From Malaya genurostris (lineage: Eukaryota; Arthropoda; Insecta; Diptera; Culicidae), in NCBI RefSeq assembly GCF_030247185.1, contig NC_080570.1, forward strand, positions 159,996,882-160,060,881: a DNA stretch of 64,000 nucleotides, in the 5' to 3' direction. This document shows, piece by piece, positions 59,301 to 64,000 of the stretch. A program made the position numbers and the translations under genes. A model generated the notes under the pieces. That model did not search any database. It was not told the DNA's origin and saw nothing but the letters and a program-made list of their open reading frames with translations. Within the stretch, counting starts at the first letter, position 1. Every line of letters starts with the position of its first letter.

Positions 59301-60750
59301 AGAACCGAACCGTCGTCATGGAACCGGTGAACGTGACGTGACTTACCTTGTAGACTTTGAGTTCGGGTGGTAGAAAGACAAAATCACCTCCGATGAGGGC
59401 ACAGAGTCCAAGGAAAAAATTCTCCGACAGTTTTTCCATCCGAATGATGGCCTCGAAGACCTGTTTGGCAAGCGTCGTGGTGGGATTGCAGATGATATTG
59501 ACCTTAGTTCCGTTGAGCATCAGAATCGTCACCGTGCGGCGATGCTGCGTCTGAAATAAAATCAGCTCAAATCCATGATTCAAAAGAGTACTAAACGAAA
59601 AACCACGGTACCTTAGCATCCGTGAGATCGATAACTTTGGGTACACTGTTGGCATTCCGGACAAACTCCGGTCCTTTGGACGATTCTAGGTCCAATGTTT
59701 CGATTCGACTGCTGGATTTCTGCAACGGATAGTCGTCTCTTCGTCGATCCACATTCGGTAGATTTGTCCGCTGAGTCAGTGGGGCTCCCAAATCTACAAA
59801 CATAAAGCATAACAATTATTACTACCATTCATTCCCCAACAGATCCCTAAAACTCACTCGGCATCGACGTCGCATTGAAGCTCATCTCGTCAATCTTCCG
59901 ATAGAAATCGGTTCCGCCACCGCCGCCGCCGCCGCTATCGATCAGATTCAGCTGATTGGTCGACTTGGACGGAACCAGACGGGTATTGCTGCGAAGTAAC
60001 CGTCCCAGTGCCTGCTGCTGTTTCTCCACTTCCGCCATCTTCACCTCCACCATGGACACATCGATCGTGTTTCGTCGCAGGTCGTTCCGTTTGCGCATCA
60101 TCTCGGCATTGTGGCGTCGGCGAACGACATGCAACTTTTTCGGATCCCCTTCGGTTCCGGCCGTTGCCCGGGTGCTCTTGGAGTAACCAATCGTGGCATA
60201 GTTTCGCACCGGTTCCAACCGGTTGATGGTGGTTGGCTCTGCGGTAGGTCGCGGTAGCGAACGAAACTTAGCCGCCCCGGTATCGGGTTCCGCTCGTTTC
60301 ACCCGTAGATTGGCGGTGGAACCGAAATAGCGAGCCTGTTCCAAATCGTGACCGCTGATCGTGATACCGTAGTTGATCGGAACCGATGCGGTGGCACCGA
60401 CCTTCCGATGGACCTCCAGTTCACCGTGATCCGAACTGCGACCCGAATCGGTGTCGCTTCTAGAAGGAAAACAGGAGAACAGTTAAATGGTTTTTTGTCA
60501 CAAAATAGAACACTCACTTTTGCTCCTCGTAACATTCGGTGGTGGTGGTGGTCAATGGCTTAAGTTGCGGTGGTTTTGCGGGTGCTTGAAGCGGTGCTGG
60601 TGGTGGATGAAGAGGAGGAGGAACTGCTACAGGTGCCTGCTTGACCTCGATTCGCGTTGAAACGGATGCGACGACCTCCCTGAACAGATCGATCACCATG
60701 TGCGAGAACGGTTTGTACAGATGGTGATTCTTGCAGTAGTCGGAGATGAT
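36958..60750 (-). CDS. KIND-FERM-PDZ scaffold protein (FRMPD2/PTPN13-like), 11 exons, 5' partial
   Basis: Exons (right to left): 60750-60518, 60459-59858, 59793-59612, 59550-59347, 59278-59163, 59091-58953, 58856-58375, 58314-57461, 57394-56922, 37793-37323, 37251-36958. All borders are GT-AG and all phases agree, giving 4050 nt and 1349 residues to the TAG; the start lies beyond the window. Domains in residues of this partial product: end of a KIND-like fold (1-35), disordered linker, FERM F1 (about 340-410), F2 (about 410-560), F3 (about 560-680), linker, PDZ (about 1048-1130), disordered tail ending GQVFI. FERM domains bind phosphoinositides and membrane-protein tails, and PDZ domains bind C-termini, so a cortical or junctional adaptor role is likely (inference). 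No tyrosine-phosphatase domain is seen. The long intron 56921-37794 contains the BEL/Pao and LINE insertions. The usual vertebrate relatives have several PDZ domains; here one is visible. Confidence 0.88.
37323..37793 (-). CDS. Exon with second half of the PDZ domain and tail
   Basis: Acceptor tttcacttccag, donor AAAG|GTATCC. Begins IIAVDGRSLLNLPYSESLAV, the ILxVDG...H/Y...A helix B half of a PDZ, then GRTVELVLSQ, and continues into a disordered tail with a QQQNPNQNHHHH patch. Confidence 0.93.
38935..39590. repeat. Quasi-repetitive GAATTCAG/CTGAATTC-rich block
   Basis: About 650 bp in which short palindrome-like words (AGAATTCAG, CTGAATTC, TCCAGAATC, GTTCTAGAATCCAG) recur every 15-40 bp without a fixed period. 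Related words occur at 25750-25830 and 26670-26880. No coding potential. Confidence 0.5.
40452..40551 (+). ncRNA. Hammerhead ribozyme, type III, all core bases conserved
   Basis: Reads 5'-stem III-GTC/stem I/CTGATGA/stem II/GAAA/stem III-3'. The core CTGATGA (40520-40526) and GAAA (40536-40539) are perfect. Stem II is GTC-GAA-GAC (40527-40535), three pairs with a triloop. Stem III pairs 40457-40462 with 40540-40545 (six pairs), then after one C/C mismatch 40452-40455 with 40547-40550. The predicted cleavage is after C40464 (GTC triplet, 40462-40464). Stem I is long: 40465-40467 with 40517-40519, one bulged base, then 17 pairs between 40468-40484 and 40499-40515 (two are G-T), closed by a 14-nt loop. 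The host element is unknown. Such ribozymes are known from retroelements (Penelope-like elements, retrozymes) and would self-cleave a transcript of the plus strand. Confidence 0.87.
42028..42273 (+). repeat. 5' LTR of BEL/Pao
   Basis: 246 bp, identical by eye to the 3' LTR, which implies a young insertion or gene conversion. Followed at once by TTGGTCCTTCTGATCCGG, the likely tRNA primer-binding site. Confidence 0.95.
42311..43657 (+). pseudogene. BEL/Pao gag region
   Basis: Starts MDVLLNKRNITF with an N-terminal coiled-coil-like part (HERL/LRKLSDLEEHFERIQTEI), then the conserved capsid-like region PTYTLPIFRGDR-type and KLQILITHLEGEAKSLV. An in-frame TGA at 43016-43018 interrupts it. It resumes in the same frame (QEFCDQPLIK...LRRLV, DPWLIHLLLKKLD, a CxxC-x-H zinc-knuckle start CPMCTEDHTIYQC). 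Near 43550, within the second zinc knuckle, a frameshift moves the reading to the frame used from 43564 on. Confidence 0.88.
43564..44289 (+). pseudogene. BEL/Pao zinc knuckle and aspartic protease region
   Basis: Begins CRNPDCKQRHHTLLC (zinc knuckle), then a linker and the Pao-type retropepsin: MRAMIDCGSQASLITES (DxGS active-site variant), ILITGVTN, and DLILGVDVF. The open frame continues past 44289 only by running into the LINE's (TTTA)n tail, so the apparent C-terminus to 44475 is not retrotransposon protein. Confidence 0.9.
44537..47500 (-). pseudogene. LINE ORF2: endonuclease-reverse transcriptase, one frameshift
   Basis: The main open frame (47350-44537, 937 residues) has the APE-type endonuclease (VIVMTETGLDD, LCAIYIPP, VLVCGDYNQPRMQW), a DNA-binding linker (WSTWELRQLKRKRNSYQRKM) and reverse transcriptase (SPGPDGLPAVIL, YRGITNLSASSKLFE, QHGFMPGRS, SGVPQGSNLGPLLFVLYFND, catalytic YADDLKLY). 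The first endonuclease strand ILYQNV lies just upstream in another frame (about 47400-47385) and is separated by a one-base shift near 47370, so the catalytic Asn strand is detached. Otherwise the copy is intact. Confidence 0.9.
47526..48353 (-). CDS. LINE ORF1 protein with PHD-like zinc finger
   Basis: 275 residues from the ATG at 48353 (the upstream TTG at 48368 is not needed). N-terminal CGECHHEI...VRCGLCETPFHISQNCC...FICTKC gives the Cys4-His-Cys3 order of a PHD finger. Next comes a predicted coiled coil (NVQIQQLTDIVEVLSKKVDSI), a basic AKRRRGENG, and a C-terminal WLYLSGFHPLISNEDVQKIV segment resembling an RRM/esterase-adjacent fold of CR1-type ORF1s (tentative). It ends TGA at 47526, just before or overlapping ORF2. 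Open throughout, so probably functional until recently. Confidence 0.85.
   Translation of the reverse strand: MAKEQCGECHHEINDLEPVRCGLCETPFHISQNCCGFNLRSCKDMFAQGKAVFICTKCRDMLNGRSICAYLADLNPNTTSTSTCKSNINVQIQQLTDIVEVLSKKVDSISNVSTPKPPVRNPIWPIGAKRRRGENGQAIRPGADRGTNQIDFGDLSVPFITPPAAQPRFWLYLSGFHPLISNEDVQKIVTRCLNLDAPFDTIRLVPKGTDSSRLTYISFKIGLDPVHKQQALNAACWPTGLLFREFVEFSKNIERQPINFSSDHPADTPTLAAIV
48648..51962 (+). CDS. BEL/Pao pol: reverse transcriptase, RNase H, integrase
   Basis: Continuous frame after the LINE to the TGA-type end at 51962. RT: KRYYLPHHAVLKEDS, LRVVFDGSCRTSTG, FTADAEKMYRQV, and the active-site box FYVDYLLSG, in which the second Asp of YVDD is Tyr (codon TAC, 49416-49418). RNase H: LHGFADASEVAYAAVVY and YAWTDSMIVLEWLSS. 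Integrase: HHCC zinc part (HVQNLHAGPT...CVKCIRWKAK), FQHVGIDYAGP (D), IYSDNGTNFVGA (D) and PHMGGLWEAAVKSMKKHL (E), then the C-terminal domain with GDLVIVKNDNTPPAYWELA. About 1100 residues, the usual size. The reading starts at the duplicated GATGTT; without an upstream fusion to gag it lacks its own ATG. Confidence 0.9.
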   Translation, partial: DVDRTLRQFWEIEEIVKPKHLTVEEKKAVEIFQSTHQRDDAGRFTVRLPMNDSSLTLGESLPAAIQRLKAMERRFSSDPNFKNLYSEFMTEYLRLGHMERVPTDEINIAPDKRYYLPHHAVLKEDSSTSKLRVVFDGSCRTSTGVSLKEKLLVGPNVNEELFVVLTRFRSYAVAFTADAEKMYRQVNVHKDDTDFQRIVWRFDPTQPIEHYRLLTVTYGTSCAAYLAMESLRQAAKDSQNESPIASERIRKNFYVDYLLSGANTLEEAIRLQNEIIKITSAAGFNLRKWSSNISQPSTIPEQFIPLKLSPETEYVKALGIHWSPLDDSFSYRLKLNIHNQNTKRKLLSDSARLFDPLGWISPVIVRIKILFQSLWLTDLSWDDPLPVAIDDEWNRIKFTLHLIEGIHIPRWIANHDGRIELHGFADASEVAYAAVVYARSIDSNGIVNVSLIASKTKVAPIRQVSLPRLELNAAVLLTELLKRILKAFDHLEIRVYAWTDSMIVLEWLSSHPRKWKTYIANRTSMILDLLPRSSWNHIPSADNPADCASRGLLPADLIDHVLWWTGPTVLYNKNEMWNQESVITAFNVCKQDSTVICSSTTTLKVSNFNVEKYLLNRSSSLLFIKRVLAWINRFKNNASAKLTGLSVSNGNLKLVEIQEADTQLIRCAQHDQFNGDLDRIHKGLEPLDKQLKSINPFLDGNGIARVLGRLQNSQLSYDRRHPIILPKSHRYTHLLISYLHVQNLHAGPTLLIASLNQRFWILGCHAAVTTVVNNCVKCIRWKAKTAKQLMGSLPSVRTCEGRAFQHVGIDYAGPLILRASSLRSSKTIKGYIAVFICLASKAIHLEAVTELSTNAFICALKRFCARRGVPCQIYSDNGTNFVGADRQLRESLKSESFDASVSQYLNNLGIKWTFITPNAPHMGGLWEAAVKSMKKHLRVVLGNEILTYEALSTILAQIEACLNSRPLCALSTSVDACEALTPGHFTIGQALNLIPEPSVLNITENRLDRYQRLCRYVEEFWDRWKGQFLATLQPRSKWRGVQANLKIGDLVIVKNDNTPPAYWELARVIAVHPDRNGIVRNVTLSKGQTEYQRPIHKLVVLPRN
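51988..52233 (+). repeat. 3' LTR of BEL/Pao
   Basis: 246 bp; preceded by the purine-rich GGTCGGGAGCG that can serve as polypurine tract and followed by the target duplication AGTTA. Confidence 0.95.
52680..54381. repeat. Two diverged tandem copies of a ~0.7-1.0 kb unit
   Basis: Copy 1 (about 52680-53640) and copy 2 (about 53641-54381) share, in order: a TTTGGTACAACGCA/TTTGATACAACGCA start, a (CA/TA)-rich microsatellite, CACACGCAA, TGTGCCAATAGTCAT, AGAGTCACCAT, ACTCGACTTT, ATCTAT[C/.]AACAGA, CGTCAAATATG, and the closing TTAAGCCCTACCGGCCTCTC with a CTCCAACCCCG...TGTTGGAG hairpin. Copy 1 has about 250 extra bases near 53150-53400. Confidence 0.7.
55657..56078. mobile_element. Foldback MITE with nested inverted repeats
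   Basis: A 422-bp element with arms beginning ATGAGCATGAACTTAGCG and the exact inverse at the right end, each continuing into GAGGCACCTCTCGCCGATGA-type sequence. Inside, a second palindrome is centred near 55795 (GAGTACTTCGCTAAGTT / AAGTTAGCGAAGTACTC). A related half copy lies at 24680-24850. No coding capacity. Confidence 0.8.
56922..57394 (-). CDS. Exon with first half of the PDZ domain
   Basis: Acceptor tttctccttag, donor CAG|GTGGGT. Ends with YTLGISIVQGNDNTVYVKDL and GARAGVRIGDQ: the carboxylate-binding loop (LGIS), strand B and the helix before the GD turn. The other half is 19 kb away. Confidence 0.93.
57461..58314 (-). CDS. FERM F3 terminal helix and long linker exon
   Basis: Acceptor tattccacag, donor C|GTGGGT (phase 1). 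SYFAFNLASEHHKFYMKLRN is the F3 C-terminal helix. The remainder is a serine/asparagine-rich linker with basic RVRNLKKSMLNDNRLAKLRQ. The 66-bp intron that follows (57460-57395) happens to stay open in frame, so naive ORF calling fuses these exons. Confidence 0.9.
58375..58856 (-). CDS. FERM F2 end and F3 (PH-like) exon
   Basis: Acceptor gatttcag, donor AA|GTAAGA (phase 2). YFTISHYLPEEVYRKK closes F2; YGLHLYSA...NITLEVYVAISLSGVAIF and FDWLEIENICFSKHVFCVVV are the F3 strands. Confidence 0.92.
58953..59091 (-). CDS. FERM F2 (acyl-CoA-binding-like) exon
   Basis: Acceptor tttttcag, donor CAC|GTGAGT. HLLYLQLRKSILERQVLCSE and LGGLALQVEVG are the highly conserved F2 helices of FERM domains. Confidence 0.92.
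59163..59278 (-). CDS. FERM F1-F2 junction exon
   Basis: Acceptor caaacag, donor AG|GTTGGT (phase 2). Encodes VAPQIWVN through FTLYLRIKFFLPTL, the strand and linker that lead into F2. Confidence 0.87.
59347..59550 (-). CDS. FERM F1 (ubiquitin-like) exon
   Basis: Acceptor tatttcag, donor AAG|GTAAGT. VTILMLNGTKVNIICNPTTT and the following helix and ELKVYK end match the F1 lobe pattern of FERM domains. Confidence 0.9.
59612..59793 (-). CDS. Short linker exon before FERM
   Basis: Acceptor tttgtag, donor AAG|GTACCG (phase 0). Encodes NLGAPLTQRTNLPNVDRRR through KVIDLTDAK; disordered, leading directly into FERM F1. Confidence 0.85.
59858..60459 (-). CDS. Linker exon, serine/basic-rich
   Basis: Acceptor cttctag, donor A|GTGAGT (phase 1). 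Encodes a disordered segment with a helical MVEVKMAEVEKQQQALGRLL patch and a G-run. No domain recognised. Confidence 0.85.
60518..60750 (-). CDS. Exon with KIND-domain C-terminus and proline-rich linker
   Basis: Acceptor ttttttcttcag before ATC; donor AA|GTGAGT at 60518/60517 (phase 2). IISDYCKNHHLYKPFSHMVI fits the last helices of the KIND fold in PTPN13/FRMPD2. A proline-rich stretch (VAVPPPLHPPPAPLQAPAKP) follows. Earlier exons are outside the window or unrecognised. Confidence 0.8.
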
Positions 60751-61126
60751 CTGAAGAAAAAATACGGAAAACAAAGAAAAATTAGTATCGAAAAACAATT
60801 TTTTTTAAATAAAATTGTGGTAATTTTGGATGCAGCAAGACAAAATAATGGAAGGTATTTTGTTTTGTCAAAACAGTCGATTGCGAATCCTGATACTGTT
60901 GGTTTCGGCAGTTTGCACGCTGATTTGGTCATGTTACACAGGTATTCTAGATGTAACACCATGAAGGCTGTAATCGCATATTATCGAAGCAACCGTCACC
61001 ATCGTCTACATGGTAGAATAATAGATAAGTAGTAAAGAAACTGTTGATGCTTCTGACAGTCAAGGGGAAAACAATGAATTATGTTCTACTTATAATCAGC
61101 CATTGTTGAACACGCAAAAGCAGTTT
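60751..61126. other. Intron sequence with a broken open frame
   Basis: Begins with the polypyrimidine tract and acceptor of the 60750 exon. The plus frame 60830-61032 (VILDAARQNNGRYFVL...VIAYYRSNRHHRLHG) looks like decayed coding sequence of unknown origin. Together with the sequence right of 63081 it seems to be one unit into which the 61127-63074 element inserted. Confidence 0.4.
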
Positions 61127-63074
61127 CAGGGTGGCAAGTGAATTAGCGATTTCAATTTCCCGGTTTTTCCCCGGTTTTCCCGGTGCGCGAGACTAAAAAT
61201 TCCCGGTTTGTTAACATGTCCAAAAAAACATCGAGAGTTGAGAAATAAGTATTTTCGGGTATCTCCTTGGAACTACGATTAAAACTCTCATCCACAGTTT
61301 GTCTAAACGAACTATTCAATCTTTTTCAAGACTACCACTGAATCAGTCTTTTAAGGGCTATCTGGAAAATCAGTCCTTCTTAAAACTTATGCAAGTTAGG
61401 AGTGTATTCTAGAAATGGGCAAAACCGTTAATTTCAAAGAACTGTTGAAAACTTGATAGTTGTGTCGAATGAATTAGTTCTATTGAACCGTTCTTTCGTT
61501 TTTCTGAAACTTTGTATGTTTTTTCGAAAATAATATGAAAGCTATAAATTATAAATTGTAGTTAACAGATTCAATAATAATAAAGTCTTTTTGCGTGTGT
61601 TTGAAAACTATTCTATTGAGAAGAACAGTGAGCTATCATTCTTCAATAAAGAACTCCAGTTTATTCAATCTTCGAGGGAAACTAGTTCTGTTGGACCGTA
61701 CGCTGACTGACCATTTCTAGTGTATTCCATTTTTTTTTAGTTTGGTATGGTATAGAGTTAGAAATTAAAAATGAATGAACTAAAGCACAGCACTCCTCCC
61801 TCAAACCCGACTACCTCTAACAACCTGTGGCGTCTCGTGACAAAATTTACGGGTTGTGCACTGCTTATATGGTATGACGACGTTGCAACTGAGACAGCAA
61901 TTTGTTTTCAACGACCATAAGCATAAGGCACTGAAGCCTCTCCTGAATGTGTGCATACAAGTTCTCACAGAGCCTATTTGACCAGTTGTGCAGTGCACGA
62001 GGTGCACATGAGGACGAGAGACCATTGCTAACAACATATACGATGTTCTTTCAGAGTTGGGTTTTGGCGAGAAAACAAAATCCTTCTAGAATTCTTAAAA
62101 TATACGCTTGTCACTTTTGAAAAACAACAACAATGTATGCCTCTAGTGACTGAGATGATCTAAATTTGATTCTCCTATCATCGACACTGAACAGGCTCTT
62201 CCGAACTCTGAAAACCAATTTCAACTATCAAAGAAGGAAATCAAATACTCCTTGCAAACGGTGGATAAAATGAAAGTCGACAGCTCTGTCGATTTTGTGA
62301 ATTCTATTGGAATCAATTCCAAGAATACTAAACAAGTATTGTCACAATTTGACATTACTGAGACAAATTTGAGTGAAATTAGGGAAATTATTGGCTGGCA
62401 ACTAAAAACACGGCCCCTAAGATTTCTTAAAAAATTTATCAAACAAACATGTTACTTGATGTTACTTTTACCATTATGCATACTTATTCTGAAATTTGAA
62501 GAAAAGCATTAAAAAAGGTGACAGTTCCTCTTTCTTTACTCTTTTTTTCGATTATTACGGTCCTATAGGCAATCATTCTATCTTACACTTTGCATAGAAT
62601 AACGACTGAAACTATCAACTTTCGATCTGCTGTTAAAAAAATGTGTGAAAATACTGTAACAATTGAAAGAGAAAATAAACAAAGAGAAACTGTCATTTGC
62701 ACTTGGAATCTTTTCTAATATTTGTCGAGATTTAATAGAAATCCAGCATAAGTATCCAAATTATCCTTATTTTTCATCATGAGCATTCATTGTGCTGTTA
62801 TTGATGCCAACTAAGAAAGCGCTTATTGAATTAAAATTGCTGAGGTGTTGGCACCATTTTCAATGAATTGAACCTGTCAGAGGAAAATAAGAAGTTTCAA
62901 AACTTGTACTGAACTCCTAGCTCAAACAAAAAACGGCCTTCATCTTTTCATTTGTTGTATCAGGAAAATCATGATGCTGAAAATCGTTACTAAGATTAGG
63001 ACTAGTAAATTTTTTCCCGGATTTGCACTAAAATTCCCGACTTTTTCCCGGTTTTCCCGGTCACTTGCCACCCT
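61127..63074. mobile_element. hAT-like non-autonomous DNA transposon (~1.95 kb)
   Basis: Ends CAGGGTGGCAAGTG and AGGGTGGCAAGTG (inverted), followed by CCGGGAAAA/CCCGGTTTTCCC-rich subterminal repeats on both sides. Flanked by GCAGTTT (61120-61126 and 63075-63081); the next base differs (C against T), so an 8-bp duplication with one change, typical of hAT, is possible. Small frames inside (for example 62252-62512 plus, 62037-61801 minus) have no recognised transposase domain. Confidence 0.65.
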
Positions 63075-63081
63075 GCAGTTT

Positions 63082-64000
63082 TCTCCGCTACTACTTGATG
63101 AAACTACAAACAACATCAGTTTATTTAGAAACATTAATTTCACAAACTGGTATCTCTCTTCTAAGCAAGCGATGCGACAAATCAGTCGTATTTATTTAAC
63201 TGTGCTGTTCACAGTTACTTTTTCTGAGGAAAATAATTTGAGTTCAAGTATTTGTACATTAAACTCTGAGCAGCTGGCTGCCGAGAGTAGAAAATATGTT
63301 AAATAGTGCGTCGACTGTTTATCACATAATTTCGTCAAATTTCAAACAAACTTTTGGGCCTAGCAGAAAATTTCCTGCGATTTTTCCATGTTTCAGAGAA
63401 TTTGAAAACAGAACAGATGAATGTAAATCGGGTTAGTAATTGTAATCATGCTCTTTTTTCAAGTTCAAATCATACAAAATGGATAAAAAATATTCACTTC
63501 CACTTTTTCCACAGTGAATGTGAATTTCCAGACTTTGCATTTGACTGTTTCCATTAATTATTGATTCTAAAATCCTTAAACGGTCATATAAATTGTGTAA
63601 ACTTTGCGTCGGCTTAGTGGTTCAATTTGAACTGCTTTAAGCACAAATGAGCCGAAGGCGAAACGCGAAGAAATCGAAACGAATTATGTACTTTCTGTAC
63701 AAACCAAGAACCCCTAAATGTTCTTCCATTAAGTTTTACATAGTCTCTTTGGTCACTTTTATATAACTGCAAATCGTCTATTTGCCTTGAATTGCCTTCC
63801 CCAGACAACTGTCTTTCGTATCTTCTACAGATTCCGCTTGACGAAGGCTCAATATTTTATTAGCTTGGGAACTCCCTGGACAAACAAGGAGTGTATCGAA
63901 AATAAGCTATCCACATACATTTGTGTTGAACGTATGTTTTTGTGATGGTTTTTTATGCTCAGATCATGCGTTTGGCTGTCAGCTTTCGTTTGTTTACTTG
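63082..64000. other. Unassigned sequence with a hammerhead-like motif
   Basis: 63082-63306 continues the broken plus frame of the region left of 61127 and ends in a stop. 63602-63670 is a decayed hammerhead motif. No exon of the KIND-FERM-PDZ gene was recognised, so its upstream exons probably lie beyond the window. Confidence 0.4.
63602..63670 (+). ncRNA. Decayed hammerhead ribozyme-like motif
   Basis: Same order as the 40452 ribozyme. Stem III 63602-63608 pairs with 63664-63670 (seven pairs, one G-T). The cleavage triplet is GTC (63608-63610). Stem I is formed by 63612-63625 and 63627-63642 with an internal loop. Stem II is GCC-GAA-GGC (63651-63659) and GAAA is at 63660-63663. The catalytic CTGATGA is changed to CAAATGA (63644-63650), two core substitutions, so cleavage is unlikely. 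Confidence 0.5.

Noticed and set aside
60818..61032. Additional upstream exon of the KIND-FERM-PDZ gene
   Set aside because: The open frame is on the plus strand, opposite to the gene, and has no splice sites in the correct orientation.
1..64000. CRISPR arrays, bacterial operons or viral integration
   Set aside because: No direct repeat-spacer pattern, ribosome binding sites or polycistronic layout; all retroviral-like sequence is explained by the BEL/Pao element without env.

Overview
The window is animal nuclear DNA, almost certainly from a mosquito (Culicidae). Host genes have short introns (about 60-70 bp) with GT-AG borders. The DNA between exons is filled with element families typical of mosquitoes: Tc1/mariner transposases with DD37E and DD37D spacing (ITmD37E and ITmD37D types), irritans-group mariners, a BEL/Pao LTR retrotransposon, a CR1/Jockey-type LINE, a PIF/Harbinger element, a tRNA-derived SINE and several foldback MITEs. 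No bacterial, CRISPR, rRNA or free tRNA genes are visible. Species and genus are not resolved.

Two host genes are supported, both on the minus strand. (1) A large scaffold-protein gene runs from before the right end of the window (first visible exon 60750-60518) to a stop at 36958. I traced eleven exons whose reading phases agree at every junction. In order they encode the end of a KIND-like domain, a disordered linker, a complete FERM domain (F1-F3), a second linker, one PDZ domain and a disordered tail. This is the KIND-FERM-PDZ order of FRMPD2 and PTPN13, without a phosphatase domain in what is seen. A 19-kb intron splits the PDZ domain. (2) A separate gene has a 16-nt first coding exon (17942-17927) and one long exon (17276-15058). 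It encodes a 744-residue, mostly disordered protein that I do not recognise.

Layout. 0.5-13.2 kb: a graveyard of mariner/Tc1 elements, a broken LINE fragment and a local duplication. 13.2-15.0 kb: unique sequence with several splice-donor-like sites. 15.0-17.9 kb: gene 2. 19.2-24.55 kb: a three-level nest (SINE in Harbinger in ITmD37E). 24.6-31.6 kb: dispersed repeats plus a unique block at 27.7-29.7 kb. 31.6-35.6 kb: four mariner/Tc1 elements or fragments. 36.3-37.8 kb: last exons and 3' region of gene 1. 38-42 kb: repeats and an intact-looking hammerhead ribozyme. 42.0-52.2 kb: a BEL/Pao element with identical LTRs, itself split by a 4.35-kb LINE. 52.2-56.9 kb: diverged tandem repeats and a large foldback. 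56.9-60.75 kb: KIND-FERM-PDZ exons. 60.8-64 kb: a hAT-like insertion and a decayed second hammerhead-like motif.

The most interesting items are a type III hammerhead ribozyme with every core base conserved (about 40452-40551), its decayed relative at 63602-63670, two Tc1/mariner derivatives whose inverted arms are about 196 bp long, and the nested insertions with readable target-site duplications that give a relative time order.
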